A DNA stretch of 64,000 nt, taken from Rostratula benghalensis. Taxonomy: Eukaryota > Chordata > Aves > Charadriiformes > Rostratulidae. Where the stretch lies: NCBI GenBank assembly GCA_013399305.1, contig VXAI01000192.1, positions 1,493,401-1,557,400 on the forward strand, in the 5' to 3' direction. The position numbers were made by a program, and so were the translations under genes. Of the stretch, positions 1 to 15,500 are shown piece after piece; the first letter of the stretch is position 1; every line of letters begins with the position of its first letter. Under the pieces are notes generated by a model. That model searched no databases and was not told the DNA's origin. It saw only the letters and a list, made by a program, of their open reading frames with translations.

Positions 1-1629
1 GTATCTTGTCAGCATTGTTAAAGAAAGCAGAAAGGGTACAAAAACAATGTCTGAAAAATATCTTTGCCAACAGGAGAGAGCTCTGCGTGCTGTGAAGACG
101 CAGACACCACTGGGAGCAAATGCTTAGCAGATTGACATAGTGCACCACAGCTCAGGAAGAACATATCCAATTACAGCCCCCACAGCAGCCATCCTTGTCC
201 CCACAGTGGTGCCTATTGCTGGGGCTGGAGCAGCCCTGGTCCTTGATGGGGTGGTGGAATGGACTGGTTGCCAGGTCCAGCCTTGCCACCCTGGATGCTT
301 GGCTCGCCTGTGTTGTTGTGCTAAATGTATGTCTGTGCTCACACCATCCCTGAAATGAGCTCATCTCATTTTGGGGTGAAGCCAGAGGACTTTTCGGGAC
401 TTCTGTCCATCCCAAGGGAAGAGTAACTAAGCATCTAGGACCCATAACCAAGGGCATCTCGTTCATGAACAGTGTTCCTCAACCAGGCAATAGTCACCAC
501 TGCTGATTGGGTGAGGACAGGTAAGGGTGCAGCTTACAGGGCATGGTGTCTGTCAGTCTCCTCTGGGAGAAGAATCTCTGCAGTTTTATTTCTACATCAA
601 ACTTAAACCTTGATGAAGGTAAGAATATATCTGTTGATTTTCACCTCCAGGGACAATCTTGCTTAAGCATAGCTAGCTGCAGACAGCTGTTTGATTGATT
701 TTGGAATTTCCATAGCAATGACAATAATTACAACAAATAATGGTGGATTAGAGTCAGATTAAATTGGTGAATATTTTCTAAACTGTGAAATTGAATTTCA
801 GGGTTTACATGATCTCCTCTACACAGGATAAGGATGTATAAAGATTTATGTATTATTTCCAGTAGCACTGTTGATTATACACATTCACACTGAGAAAACA
901 TTGAATAATGTTCCTTGTGCTGCCAACGGCACTGTGTGCACCTACTAAATTTGAAATACGGCTCATGTAAGAGTATGGCTTGAAACAGCTCTGCAATCTT
1001 TGGTCAATACAAGGACAGTTATTCATGCCCTTTGCTGCTACTTCACTCTATAATCTTGACTGTGTCTCTTCAAACTACTACTGTTAGTGTATACTCCACA
1101 ATTGTGTTATGATTACTTATGCAAAGGGATCCATGGATCAGAGATGCCCTTTGCTTATGTGTTGCTCCAGCGCAGAGTGGTACATGCTAACAGTGCTAGC
1201 CTGAGCTCTACTCTACCTACAGATACATGGAGAAGCCTTTGGTTCTGGGGAAAGAATATTAAGAAGTGTCAGTACAACTTCTGTGCCAAAATCCTGTCGG
1301 CACTATTAACTTTTTTCAGCATGGGTTCTTTGGACCTGACCCCTCCTCTTCCCACATGCTATGGTGTCCATGGAATCCACATAGCTAATAGGTAGACCCC
1401 AGCAAGGATTAATGAATGCATTAAAAACAGTGCAAGTGTGTAATAATGAAAGTGAGACTTTTCTTGTTGTGCTCTCAGCAGTGTAGAAGTCCACGAAGGC
1501 CGAAGTCTGTTCCTGTGACTTTACCACAGGATTGATACCTGCTTTGCATTCATCTCTGCTGGGGTTCCCCTAAAGCATTGATGCTTTGGAACCATCTACT
1601 TTATTCTGTCCTGATTTCTTTATTCTGCT

Positions 1630-1692
1630 GTTTTTTTGGTGTTTTTTGTTTGTTTGTTTGGTTGGTTGGTTTTTTTTTTTTTTCCTTTCTTC
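1630..1692. repeat. T-rich (GTTT/GGTT)n low-complexity tract
   Basis: T7, T6, then GTTTGTTTGTTT, GGTTGGTTGG and a T13-14 run. Simple repeat; any reading frame through it is not meaningful. Confidence 0.93.
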
Positions 1693-4600
1693 CAGCTTAC
1701 TTAGCCAGCTTTATTCATGCTAATCTAAGGCCAAAAAGGCCTTCCCTGTTATATGTCTGTAGAGCATTTTAGCACAGGGGGCCTCTGATTGTCTACCAAT
1801 ACCTATGTGTTCTCCTGGTACTCAGATAGAGATGTAAAATAGAGCTGTGTGCCTTTTTTTTGCCATTTCACTAAAGTCTGCCTGCATACTCAGGCCCTCT
1901 GCCCCCATGCATCTTTTTCTGCAGCATGCTTGGAACAGTGAAGCCTTCAGCATGTTGTCCTTGTGTGGATTGCATTAGCAAGTAGCTGTTCAGTATGAGC
2001 GGATAAGAGGACGGGAGCTGACATCTCTAGATCTATATTCTACTTCCAGGATTTAATGTCAGACTAGATTACAACTGATTCTCTGGACAAAATGTTATCA
2101 CAGTCAGAAAGAGTAATAACCAATTTGAATATTTGCATTTCCATGAGAGTTTGAAAAGTATTTCAAGTGACCCTGAAGAAGAGCTTCTGGTTTGGTTTTC
2201 TCCAAAAGGACTCTTGCCTGTGACTCAACAGTCTCATCACGTGGTGTGAGTTCCTCCACACCTGAACCAGTTGAAAGTGTGGTTGAGGAAAGTGTTCACT
2301 AAAAACTGTTCTACTGTTCTCTGCCTAAGTGCTGATATAGAAGCAGCCTATACCCACCAGGTCTGGTGACTAGGATGCTAAATGCAGATGTGGTATGCCT
2401 AATTTCACACCTGTGCCACAGCTAGCATTCTGTGTAGCCCTTGCCTAGCACTGGTATTGACTTAAGTTGCTCGCCTGTAAGTAATATTCCCCATTGATGC
2501 ATCAAGAGAGGAAAGATTAACAAGAGAGCATTACAGCAGTAATATGTGTACCTCATGAAAAAAAAAAAAAGTCATGAAAGTCCAAGGCCTAGAAATTAAC
2601 ACGCATAAGAAAAGGATAGATTTCCCCCAAATTTCACAAAATTATAAATACCATCAGCCTGAGTAGACTTCTTCTCCTGACTCTGTAGTTGGTGACAGGC
2701 CATATCTGCCACAGCATAGACCTATGATGTGATTTGCATGAAGGACACGGCAACTTTATAATCACCCTGGGATTAAAAAAACAAAAAATCCCAAGCATGT
2801 TCACATGCAGGGACACATTGTAAAGGCTGCACACAGTACCAGTTCATGCTGCCATTAGCTCAGCTGAAGTTTTACATCCGTCATCATCTGCGCGGCAGTG
2901 ATGAAGCAACTCAACCAGAACAGCTGCAGGGCAGCTCCATCAGCACTATGGGGGCTCAGTGGCTTTTCATCCATCTCTGTGCGTTCTAGCTCTACTTGTG
3001 TGCTGTGCTGTGCTGACTTATTTGTTTCCTTTTATTTGCTGTTGGTTTCAACTGTGAATAGGGTTTGATGGATGACAGGAGTTTAACAATAAAGAGGACT
3101 GGACAATAGAACAGGAATGAAGCTGAGCTAACAGTCTCTTTCCTTAAGAGACTTATCTATGCAGACTTCGGAGAGAAATCAAGGTACGCATTACAAGAAG
3201 GAATTTGGGCTCTCAGCTAACCAGCATCAGCCAGGAGAGCAAGGAACAGGTGTTGTCAAAGACAGAAAAGATGAAATTTAAGTGTAAGAGGTAGATGCCC
3301 AGATCTGGGTGATGTAGATGGCAGTGATAGTGCAGAATATGGATGAAAAATAGAGGTACTGGTGAGGCATCTGGAAAACTGCTGTGCACACCCACTTATT
3401 GTTCTTAACACACACGGGGAGACTTTAGTTTGTTCCTGAATCACAGTTCTTCAAGGTCAACACTGTGACCACAGGGGGAGCGTCTCTGTGTTAGGTAGCA
3501 GTGACCTGGGGCAGTACTCGTCTCTAGGGTCTTGCATCATCTTTCTCATTCTGTCAACCCCTTTAGCTTTCTGCTCTACTTCTATAGGACCTAGATAACG
3601 GAAGGAAACTTTAAAGTGCCCTTCAGCTAGCAAAGTATGTGAACTTTCTACAAGGGCCCAAAATAATTCACAAGTGCAAAAATTACCCAGAAACCACAGA
3701 CATAGAGTCTCAGTTTTGCTGTTTGTTTAGCAACAGAGTGCTCTATGTTTTCAGCATGTAGAGTCCATTCCTGTGTTGTTAAGGTGGCGGGAAACAATTC
3801 CAAGCCCTGTACCACACAGCCATTAACACTGGGGTAGTCTGTATCCATCTGAAACCTGTCAGCCTTCATCCTCTTGCAAAAGAAATTGGTGCAGTGAAGG
3901 GGCAGGTTGTAGCCTAAGATGAGCTGAATTAGGGAACTCCTCTAGAGCAAAGATTTGTCTCCTCCAAAGAAAAGGTAGATAAAGGACTTAGGAGTATTCA
4001 CCAGGAAAACTCCTGCAGTGATCAACTCATACTAAATCAAGCCTTCCTCATTTCTCACATGACAGTCATTTATACCTGCTATGAAAGGTTAGGGCATAAT
4101 CAAATGTTCGCATGCATGGAAGCTGGCGCAGCTTAAGATTTATTATCCTCTTCTGCTGAAGTAGGTTGTTTCTGAGAGCATTTTTAGTCCTTTTTAGAGC
4201 CAAGGCAGGTTGCACACATGTGCCAAAAGGACACGTTACTGCTCCCAGTTTGTCTCTCTGTGTGCTGGAGGGGGCTGCCATCTCAGATCTACTGGCTGCT
4301 TTGTTGCTCACCAGAGTGTGAACTGCCCTGTTTGGATTGGAAGGAAACAGGCCAGCTCCAACCACATAAATCCTGGATCATCACTAAATCAGTCCATTTG
4401 GTCTTGAAGAGGGCAAGGAGGCAATTTATTAGAGCAACTGTTTTCACTTGACTTGAACCACAGCGATTCCTGCTGTTTCTCAGTGAGTCTGCTTTCTTTC
4501 AGCTACATATGACTTGCCATTAAAAACGAAAGCCAAACCATATCCCTGTGTTGCTCTCTTGGCAGTGCCCAGCTAAGCCACCAGACAGATGTCATGTTGA

Positions 4601-6472
4601 AGTACGAAGTACAGTTTGTCACCAATTATTCCTGTGAATAATAGAAGGTCACTCAGGAAAGTAAGATCCTCAAAGGAGAGGGAGAGAAAAAAAGGGGTAG
4701 AGTCTAGAAGAAAAAGACTTTTCCTCAAGAGTGCTGTCACATTTAGTTGTTGAACCACTGGTGGCCTCATGGAATACAGATTGGGACAGGTTGTGTATCA
4801 GCATGAAGAAAAAGGCCTAACTTAAGGGGTGAAGAAAACCACTCATTTATCTGTGTTTTGCTTTGTTTTTCTTTAATATGTTCTGTGTTTAGGCACTCTG
4901 CCTTTGATATATTTTGAAACAATAATAAGGAAACTTTGTTACCCTTTTAGCAGTGCTTTGAGGGCTCACCTCTAAGAGTTAAAAAATATTTTAGTCTCAG
5001 TTTCCATAGAATCTTCATTCTTAGAAGTAACTATTAGAGAGAGTGCTGTAGGTGCCACTCCTCTTGTGATGTGAGTGTCTCTCTGATAGCAATTTTCTTA
5101 AGAGCCCTGGCTTGTTAAATCTGTTTTTCTGAATCTGATAGTAGTGTTATTCACTGAGGTGAATGCACAGGTTATAGAGCTAATGGATTCTCTTTTGCTG
5201 CTGTGCTTTTCTTTTCCAAATTACATATTTTTTCAGCTTTCATGCTGTGATTTATTTTAGACTTAAATACAAATAAGGCAGAAATCTCCCTAATAGAGCT
5301 ACTTATGCCCCATTAAAAAGAAGCCTTGGCTGGTGTTGTTCCTCAGCGGGATGTTGGCTGGATTGTGACCATGCCAGAGGTACTGTGCTGTGTCTGTACT
5401 GAAACAGGTGTCAAAGGCTCAATCTCCAAATTCAGAAGCATGTTTTAGTTGCAGCTGTAGTCTGGCACCATTTTGGGGAACACCTAAACAGACTTGCATG
5501 GGTGGATGCAGGTGGAGTAGTTGAAGGCAAATCTCCATCACTGAGATGGATTAGGGCTCTTCAGGCCACTTGGTCTTTCAGGAGTGATTTGTACTAGCCC
5601 AGGCTAGCAACACTTGGTCATAGCTTTTGCATGTTTCAGTTGTGTGGGAAGAGATGGCAGCTTGGGAGAACAGCTGTATCTTCAGCCATTCACTACAAGG
5701 TCATGCAACACCATTCTCAAACTTTGTCCCTGGTAAGATTTCTACCTACCAACATTGTTCCTGGTGACCAGCTGTGATGAACTTACGTTGTTTCAGATTG
5801 TGCATGTATTTTTCTCACAGATTTAAGTCTGTGGGCAAAACCCTTTTAATAGTTAGTTATTAGCATAAAATAGCTGCAAGTGTGCAATGAAGTTCACGAT
5901 TTCTTCTCTAAAGCAAGGAACAGCCCTCAGAACCATAATCTACATATATTTCACAGTGAAACCTTAAGTATACACCAGCCCTAAGGTTAAAGCTATTCTA
6001 AGAGAACGAGATTGCAATGTTGCTTAGAAAATTGCTCCCAATCTCAGCAGTCTTGTTCACAGTGAACAGCTTATGATGGAATTGAGAGAGAAACACTGAA
6101 GTTTTTGGAGGAAAAAACATCTGCAGGAAAGAAACTAAAACTCTGGCATGAACTGGAAGGCATGAGGAAGGGAAAAATTGTGAATTATGTTTCTCTAATT
6201 TGTAATAATTCACCTTGAAGTACATCCTCATATTTGGAAATGCCAAGTAAAAAGTGTGATGCTTTGTTATTAAAAGAGCAGATAGTCTCCTTGCATTGCC
6301 CAGAGTTAGTTCCTGTATGTGGCAGCAGTGCAGCCGAACAAAGAATTTATTGCCTTGCACAAGGGTTTAAAAATAGCAGAGAACTCCTTGAATGATATAA
6401 AGGAAGCAAAAGTGACTCATGCAAATTCTTTAAAATCATGACATCTTAAGCTCAATCACAGAAAGAAAGCAG

Positions 6473-6526
6473 AAGGTAGCAGAAAGACTGAAGGTAGCGG
6501 AAACACTGAAGGTAGCAGAAAGACTG
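6473..6526. repeat. 18-bp tandem repeat, 3 copies
   Basis: Three adjacent 18-bp units. The first and third are identical (aaggtagcagaaagactg) and the second differs at two positions. No gene context was recognised around it. Confidence 0.95.
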
Positions 6527-9500
6527 TCTTCTCTACTGGCAGAAAGAAAAACCATCAGTTACACAAACAGTGCTGAAGGTTTACCTCTGTAATGCAGTGA
6601 GGGAGACAAATGGCTGCCAGCCCTCATCTCACTGCATCTGCCTGGAGGATTTCTTGCCCCCAAGAAATACATGTGTGTAAATACTATGAAGATGAGCTTC
6701 CAACCCCCTCAGCAGAGCCAACAGAGAGGACTGCAAGAGCTGTGTCCAATTTCCTTAACTGCAAAGTGAGGCAGTTTATCTCCTGTCATCATCACATTCA
6801 TCTTTTCCACACTGAAGCAGACAAGGCATATTTTTATGACTCTGTCTGCTCCCTGGAGTTAGACCTGCAGCTGTGTGTACCAACAATTGGGAGTGCAGCT
6901 GTGTGTAGTAACAATTCCACATATGTGGAAGGTGCTATGGATGCATCTTAATAGTCAAAAGTGGTACGTATACAGTTAAACCTAATTTACTCTTTGGTGA
7001 CTTTTAGCACCAGGTAGGACCAGTGGTGAATGAACTACTACTGAAGTAAATGGCCATGCCTCTGCTGTGCACCTGGTGGGGATGGGAGGAAAACAATCCA
7101 CGTTTTTCAGCAAGCTATGTCTGTAAATGACTCTTCCAGTTACGGTTTTCTGCTCTTTCCTGTGGTGAGCAACCAGTCTGGCTCAACAGGGTAAATCCTT
7201 GTATGTGTCAAATTGCATTACTGTGGAGGAGGGGGGGACAATCATACTCTGCTGACATTTAGCTGCACGTAATAGAGTGCATATAAGAGGACCTATCACT
7301 GCCAATTTTCGTCTCACATCTCACAGTCTCCTTCAGGGGTGACATTTTGGATCTGGTTTGCAATTGGAGGTCTGACAAAATGGCAGGCTCACCGAAGGCG
7401 CAGTGGAAACGATTTTACTGCACGCATCTACCTAGTGGATTTAGGAATAAATAGGTATAGTTTATTCTGAGAAAACTCCTTTCATGCTGCTAAAAAAGCC
7501 ATATGGCAAGATTTTCACAGTAATGCAGTAGTTAAATAAAACAAGGGGGGTTTACATCGTAAGATCCCAAAGAGGTGTTTCAGTCCTTGACAAGGTAACA
7601 GCAAGACCTCTGTTAGACTGACAGTGGGCTCATCTGCCTGATTAGAATGTAGTCATTAAGGACCAAACTGCAATGAGGCAGACTCAGCACAGACTGTCTG
7701 GATTGGACTAGCATTTGAACTCCAGTTTCACACGTTTTTGAGTTAAGCTGGTACCGTCAGTTATTTTGAAGAAATGTTCAATTTTTCTATCAGACAAATT
7801 TGCATCAACACTTCATTGCAAAGCTAAAACTGCCAGTTTTGCTTGACAGAAGGTGGAGTTAATTAATGCCTTGTCACCATCTTCTGTTGCACTAAAGAAT
7901 AATGTGCTAGGTATGTAAGAGCCCACCTCAACCCTGCGTTTGTACTAGACACACAAAATGGTGCAAAACCTGTAAATTCTGCAATGGCAGAGTCAATTCT
8001 GGCTTTTCCCTAGACAGGCACATGAGAGCTGAAAGGTGCAGGAGAACTGGTGTTATCACATCATGAGTCATGGACACTGCTGGAAAGCCATGCTGTTTGG
8101 GAGAGTGGACCCTTTCAGGCCAGACGTTTGATTCACCTGAAGTTGAGAGCAGATCTATTATCTGCAAGAAGAGATGCAGAGCACTGAATAGGGTTAGTAA
8201 CTATATAGTTCAAATTAAAAACCGCTGCTTGATGTAAGGTTAATATAATTGGACTTTTAACAAAAGGATATCAGAGATAAGATACAGATGTCTAAGGATG
8301 AAGACACCTGTCTTCACCTAAACTTAGCTGTGCTGCATGGTAATCAATTTCAGTAATTTCAGAGGGAATACTTACAGGGTAAGTTACTGCTCAATTAGAG
8401 AAGATGCATCAGCCTCTGGCCACTGTGGATAAGTCTGGCAATCTTAGAAAATGACATATAATTAGGAAAAATTATAGTGTTTCCTTTCAAAGTATTATTT
8501 GCTTTCCCAAAAAAGCAAACTGTCAGGCAAACATAATATCCAGATATGGTATATCCTCCTCAGTTATTCACATATCACCTCCCCAGAATTAAAATAGGTA
8601 GTGAAATGTTTAATTTCACAGCCACAAGATTCAAAAGAGGCATGACTTGCTGGTCAAAACTTCAGTGATGTTTCTTATCCAAGCCATATGCTTGAAAAAG
8701 TTCAATAAAGTGACTGTCTAATGGAGGAAAGCATGAAGTACTTTGAAAACAAAAGTCAAACTAAAAAGAGAATAAATTATTATTTTTGTGTCATGATATT
8801 GGGCTAAATATTGCAACTAAAAAGTATACGGAAAGATCATAAGTTGATGTGCAATATCAAGTGATGCCACTTAGGGCATTACCATAAGGATGATAAAGCT
8901 ACATTTCATGAGTACTTTTTGAGCCCCCCTGCACAGAGATGGGCTAACAGAATATAATCTACCAGGCTGTCCCACACTCTGAGGACTCATGTAAAGGTGG
9001 CATCCTGAACCTGGATTCTGCCTGGGAGCCCCACCTCCACATTAATAAACGTGATGGGAGGTTGTGGAAGTGCTTTTCCTCTGCACTTCTTAAATGAGCA
9101 CAGGCCAGTGATGTATTCCCAAGAGGACAGGATCCTTGTTTTGTCCTCTGTCAATCCTTCAAAGTCACAACATGCGCTCCTTACAACATGGCCTGCTGAT
9201 GCAATGCTAAAACTCTGACTTGTGTGCGTGTGGTTTGGTAAACATGGCTTCTCAAGGGTAGAACAAGCAGCTATGGGACAAATCAAAGTTAAAACAATGC
9301 TGGTTGTCTTCTGCAAACTTGTAGAAACTACCAGCTCAGTTCTACTTGCTCTCTCAGATGTTTATCTGTCCCATGACATTCATTCTCTAAATTTTAAATT
9401 AAAAGCCTTCCCGGAGCAATGAAGCATGTGCATTACCCAGTGCATCAAAGAAAGCTAAGGCTGATTCTTTGCCTTTGGTAGCTGTGCTTGCATGCACTTT

Positions 9501-12500
9501 TTTGGAGCCTCATGATTTTAGCTTACGACACCCTCTTTACCTGCTGGAGCAGAACTCAGTTTCCAGGCAATGTCATGATGTGATATGTTTCCCTGCCCAA
9601 CGAGGCATTTAATCTGTGCAGACTACACCAAAGTGGAAGCTGATGCATAGATCGTGTGTGTGACCAGGGAGTTTTTGCAGAGCTTGAGCCATGAGCCTAT
9701 CTGGGGGCGAGCTAGAGGTGCGGCAAACAAAACTGACCTCCTTCACAAATGTAGCTTTTGTAGCCTATGTGCACCTCCTTTATCTGCCCAATTTCTTTGG
9801 TTCCCTCCACTCCTCCTTATCATGAACACTGAGGACTGTTGATTCAGTAAAGTGTCTTCCTATGAGAATTAGCTACCCTTTTGAGAAAAACCAGCATAAA
9901 GCCTGTACCAGGGTACCAATAAACATTTTTCACAGCTCTCATCCTGACAATAAATCCGTAATACCAGTGGAATACAGCATGAAGAAAGTATAGAATTACA
10001 TAAAGGCTTGAACTGAGCTTCATATTACCTGTAACTCAAATAGTTATCGCTGCTGTGCTAGAGTTATTATTTACTTTTATATTATTTTAAGCTGTAGTAT
10101 TCTAAAGATGCAGCCTGCCCTGTAGAGAGATTCCAGCTCTGAAAATAAAGATTAGAAAATTTCAAAAGGTATAAGATTAAGCCCCCAAATGTTAGGCTAC
10201 AGATTCAAACCTGTCCTGACAAAATCTAGCAAGCTAACTTTCTTGTGAAATTTCTAGAAATTAGAAATGTATTAGAAAACCTCTTTTTGAAAGAACCATG
10301 GTGCTTTCATGTCAAGTCTTGCCTAGAACATGAAATTGTGGAGACATAATGAATAGATGAAACGTGGGTTTTGGTAAGATTTTTTGTTTTTTCTTTAAAT
10401 GATAACTAAATGACTTGGTCCTCAGCAGCTCTCAATTTCTGAATGGTTCAGCCAGAGCTTAAATTTTCATGGCTGCTTTTTCCTTCATTCACACTATTCA
10501 AATAGTCTCTTCACATCCTGCACTGAGTAACAGATAAAAATAACTGTTGTGCTTAGTTTGTTTTAACTGTGCGAGTAGGTTGTTTGGACTTTCACATTCT
10601 GTTTCTGAAAACAGTATTGAGTCTCCTCCTAGCTCAGTGAAAGACAGTTTCTAAGAACACAAGAAATGTTCCACTGGACCAGAGCAATGGTCTTTGACAG
10701 CAGCAGAAAGACACTTTCATAGAGAGAGGGTGCCTGCACCCAGCTTTACACCTTCAAACCTTTCCCAGTACTTCCTTTAGCATCCACATTCACTACATTC
10801 GGGTTGTCTTTAGATACATATCTGCTTTGTCCCTTTAATACGTTTTCTGGATCTGTTGTCTGTCAGTTTGTTAACACGGAGACATTTATCTGTTTGGTAT
10901 TTGTTTTTTGTTTGGGGTTGCCTGTATAATACCATCATCATCTACATGGTGTGTGAGCTACTATGTTTGGCACTACCAGTTCAGAAATCTCTAAGGTGGA
11001 CAGACAATGAATCCATGTACTGTTATAAATTATAATTTGCTAAACAGTAATTTTGAATGTCTAATATGTCACTGCAAATGGATTGAATGTTCAGGAATTT
11101 AAGCATTCACAGTCTGAATTTCAGGCCACCTTAAAAGAACCTCACATAGTATCCAGAAACCGAGGCAGTCAAAGCAGTCATAATTTTCAGGAATTTTAGC
11201 CTCCAGCAATGTTTATTGCAGGAAAAGGAGTAGCAGAATGGGTTCATGTTTGCTTTGGACACCCTATTTAATAAGGAATTAGGTTAGCAAAGAGAGACAG
11301 ATGGTAAGAGCAGACAAGACATTTTGAGACCCAAGGCCTAATTCAGCTTTGACATAGCTAAGCTGAATGGTCATTGAAGTCAATGAGATATTCACATGTT
11401 TGTATCAGGGCTGAATTTTCTTCCCTGTGTTTAGCAGGAAGAGGTGAAAAGTTAAATTCAGATATAATTTTTTCTTTGTTTGTTTGTTTGGAAAACAGGA
11501 ATGATTATATGAAATTTGCAATGCTACCCTAGAGCCTGCACCTTAAGAACTAATATACTTTAGAGCAGAGATGTTTCCTGCATAATGCAAATACAGTTGA
11601 GAGACAGTGCCTGGCCTAAGGCTTTATATATACATATGTACATAATGGAAATTAACAGATGGAGACGCAAGCAGAAGCTTGTTCAGTGCAACCCAAGTGC
11701 AGTGGGAATATGAATCCTGTTCTCTGAATCTGAGCTAGGTCTCTAATTTCTGGATTTCTGCAAGAGTCACTACTGGGTGCCCAACTCTGCTTAGAGTTAT
11801 GACAGGAAGTATATTCATTCTCTAAACAAACATTTGGAGAATGAGAGTTGGAAGATACCATTTCACAGTTTCTGCTTTTCCTTTCTGTCTCAACGCTTTC
11901 AGCTATGGGGGATCTGATAAATGCAGAGAGACTAAATGGGTGGTAAATAGTCTCCCTTCCCCTTCAACTTTTTTGCTGCTCACCTTTTCCCTTTTAACGG
12001 ATCAGTGTTTGCCAAACCACTCCTGATTTGTAATTTATCTTATTTTGGCTATAAAGTGAAAAGGTAGATCTCATCATGGTAGAATGGGAGATTAATTTGC
12101 ATTTGCTGCTATATAATGACATCTACAGCTGCTGTGGTTTAAGGGATATTGATTGACCTGCCTGCCTCTGTCAGGGTGCTCCTGCTGAAAATCAGTGACT
12201 TGGGTAATTCTCATTGGAAAACTGTGCATTGATTGAGACTAAATTACTAGGATGTTGCAGAAAACCGAAAGAACGAGAAGAAAAAGAGAGAAAAGAAGAC
12301 ATAGCATTTGTGTTCTTGGGGTGTTTTTTTCTGCCCTCTAAAACACTATCAGAATGCTGCTTGTACAAGCAAGCAGTAAAAGATGATGTCTGTGATGGGA
12401 ACAGTCATGCTTCTACTATGTGATGCCATGGGTTTTCCCTCCCTTCCTGTATCAATGCACTAGCACAGGGACAGCTATAAGGCAATGGTGGGCAATCTTT

Positions 12501-15500
12501 CTTTGGCCCTGTGTAAGCACACCCTGCAAAACAGCCTGGTCTATAAAATAAAATGAACTTGCCTTGGTACCTAACAGTTCACAGTGCCAACGAAACACAC
12601 TTACAGGGCAGCAGTTGCTTTCCTCATGGTAGTTGCTAGATTATTGTTAGGCAGAGTGTTAGCTGATGTGACACAATTGTACCTATGGGAGGTTTTGGAT
12701 CCGTAACTGTTCCCACCTTGGGCACAGAAGCAGCCTATGGGCATAGAGTTTTTTTAACAAGGCTCCCTGCAGCTGAGGAGCAGAGTTTCCCACCTGGTAG
12801 CTTTCCTGTTCATGACTTGTCTTCTCTGCAGATGAAACATGTGAAGAGCCATATCGGCATCAGAAAATGCTTGTTTCTGAGGAACTGGTTGGGCTTCCCC
12901 ATCATAGGCAGACGCTTAATTTCCTTCTGCCTCAGTTCCCCATTTTTCATGTAACAATGATAACACTTCTCTGCCTTAACGGGAAGCAGTGAAATTTCAC
13001 TATATTGAAGTCTGTGGAGTGCTCAGATACAGCAGTATCTGGATGAAAATGTTATTAGCCATGCTATGCCCATGCACTGGGACAAGGAACTTAAACTGGC
13101 AACATCACAGGAATGGCTTTTATGTGCTGTAGCTGCATAATCTGATAGTTTTTGTCAGAAATGCACCAAAACCAACCTCAGTCAGACACAGCAAAATTTC
13201 AATCACTAATCCTAGCAGGACACGGACAGGATGTCTTACTATGCTTGTCGTCTGTATCTGCTGTCTTTATATACTATGCAGCCCTTTTTTTGGTCTTTCA
13301 AGGGACCAGAAATTGAACTATCTCATGGCCTTCTTAGGAGCTTTTTACCAGCAAATGATATTGTAGGACACCAAGAATTTAATCCAGTTCATTTTCCTTC
13401 TGATCCTAAGAAAAACTTTGGGACGTGAATTATTTGAGTGCAAATATTCAGGAGTGGTTTGAAGTGCATTTTAAAGTACTCCAAATCCTATTCTGCAGAA
13501 CTCTCATGGTGGAAAGCCTTTTACAATTAAATAGCAGCTTTGTCTAGTCTTAAAATACACATTAAATGTTAAATTATAGCGTATAGCATCTTTAAAGGCC
13601 ACTTGCATTCAGTTCTTCACTTACTGCCTGGAAATAGTAAGTAGTATTCCACAAATACTTAGGCTGTTTGGTACTTTAGTAAAATCAAGTATACCAAGCC
13701 AGTGGCACAAGGCACGCATGCTGGCTATCATTTTGCTATTAGCTGTACTAAGTTGTCACTTAACTAGTTATGACTCTTGAGGGAGGTCTAATTTTACACT
13801 ATGTTAGCTGCCAAGCCGAGGCTCATATATGTAACCACGTTGGGTTTATTGCTTTACCTGAAAACAAAAATTATAGTCTCATGGAACCACATATTATTTC
13901 TAATAAAAATAACTACGCTGCCCTCTATCTTACTGATATCTTCATGCACAGTACTATACAAACAACAATTTTGCTTCAAATACAAATGAAAAAGAGGAAC
14001 TGTGAAAGAAGAACTTGTACTAAGCTACACAGCTTTGCTGGTAATAAGAACTAATCTAAATGTCATCCTAATTTTTCTTTGGACAATTTGTACTTTAAGA
14101 GTTTGCTGTCCTCAGAGCTGGGCATGCACAAATGTCACTGCAAAATCTTGAAGGTGAGTCAATGAGTCACATCAGCAAAATCTGTACAGGCTGAGGCATT
14201 TTACAAATGCCAAGTAAATTTTTCTGCATACTTTCAGTAGGCTACCCCTCATGGCTGTGCTGGAAGTTTTGTTTAGTTTTGTTTTGGGTTTTTTTGTATC
14301 TATAATAAATATTTGATGTCCAGTCTGAACTCTTACATCTCTTTACTAGGGAAAATAGGTACACTACACTGCCTGTATTTGTAGAATTGTAAATGCTTTT
14401 TTACAGGGGGAAGCTTTACAGGATATTCAGGACTTTATGGCAGCAGAATAGACTTTATTTTAAACTTAACTTCCCTCCATGGAAAGCAGGTATTTGTAAT
14501 ACTAGCATATTGATTTAAATTTATGGCTTATGTAAAGTAGTACATCCTTCCACATAAAATTTTTAGGATCCAGGCTTGCAAAGATTTACACACACAGATT
14601 CATTGTGTATCCTGGACCCAAGAAATCAGAAACAAGACTCCTATTGATTGCAGTGGAGCCAGGACTCCAGCTGCTGCTTCCAGGGAGAGTAGTACCGCAC
14701 AGCTGAAAGCTTACCAAATTTTATAAGATGTAGGGTCTGAGGCCAGCTTTTTGACATAAGACAAGAACTTTTTCACCTTTGCCCTATTCTCGCTACTTTC
14801 TAGGATATTTGTGATGTATTGCCAACAAAAAATATTACTCCTGTCTCAGTGAGCTTGAGATTTGATAAGTTTGAAAAATCCAAAGATAAATACTGAGAAA
14901 AGGATAGGCTATTTAGAATTAATGCCAAATATTTTTTTCATAAACTCAAGAATGGTATTTGTGGTGTGAGGAGGAGGGGGAAGTTTTCTGCACATACATA
15001 AACACACATACACATCAGAATTTCTCTAAGTATGAAACTATTTATAATTATGAGGTCTGTGGTCAAATTCAGCCCTGTGCTGAGTCCCACATAAAGCCAA
15101 TGCAATCTCTGAGACTAATTGAAGCCTTCAAGACAGAACTGACAAGGGCTGATCCAGCCATAACAATGATTTTCCACAGAAAGATTATTAAACCTAAACA
15201 GAAAATGTGAGGGAAGTTTACATATGGAGACATGAGTGCTATAATTTTTATTCTGACTGACACTGGCCTTTTACCTTGAGGTATGGGAATTTGTCTCGAT
15301 CAGGTTTGGCTGTTCTGTGTTCAAAGTTAATGTTATGGAGGCACTTCATCTTTGTCTACAGGTCCTGTTAATAGTAGGTATGATGTGGACGTAATGCTCT
15401 GTACAGCACAGCCCTGCACAGATGACATGGATGGGTCCACACCAAACCACAAGTGCTGGCTCATCCATTTTCCAGGGAAGCCTGGATCTGGTTCCAGCCC

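Noticed and set aside
1578..1772. Hydrophobic 64-codon frame looking like a membrane protein
   Set aside because: The hydrophobic residues come from translation of a T-rich low-complexity tract.
6610..6951. 113-codon plus-strand open frame starting MAASPHLTASAWRISC
   Set aside because: No recognisable domain, no supporting promoter, splice or poly(A) context; length is compatible with chance in 64 kb.
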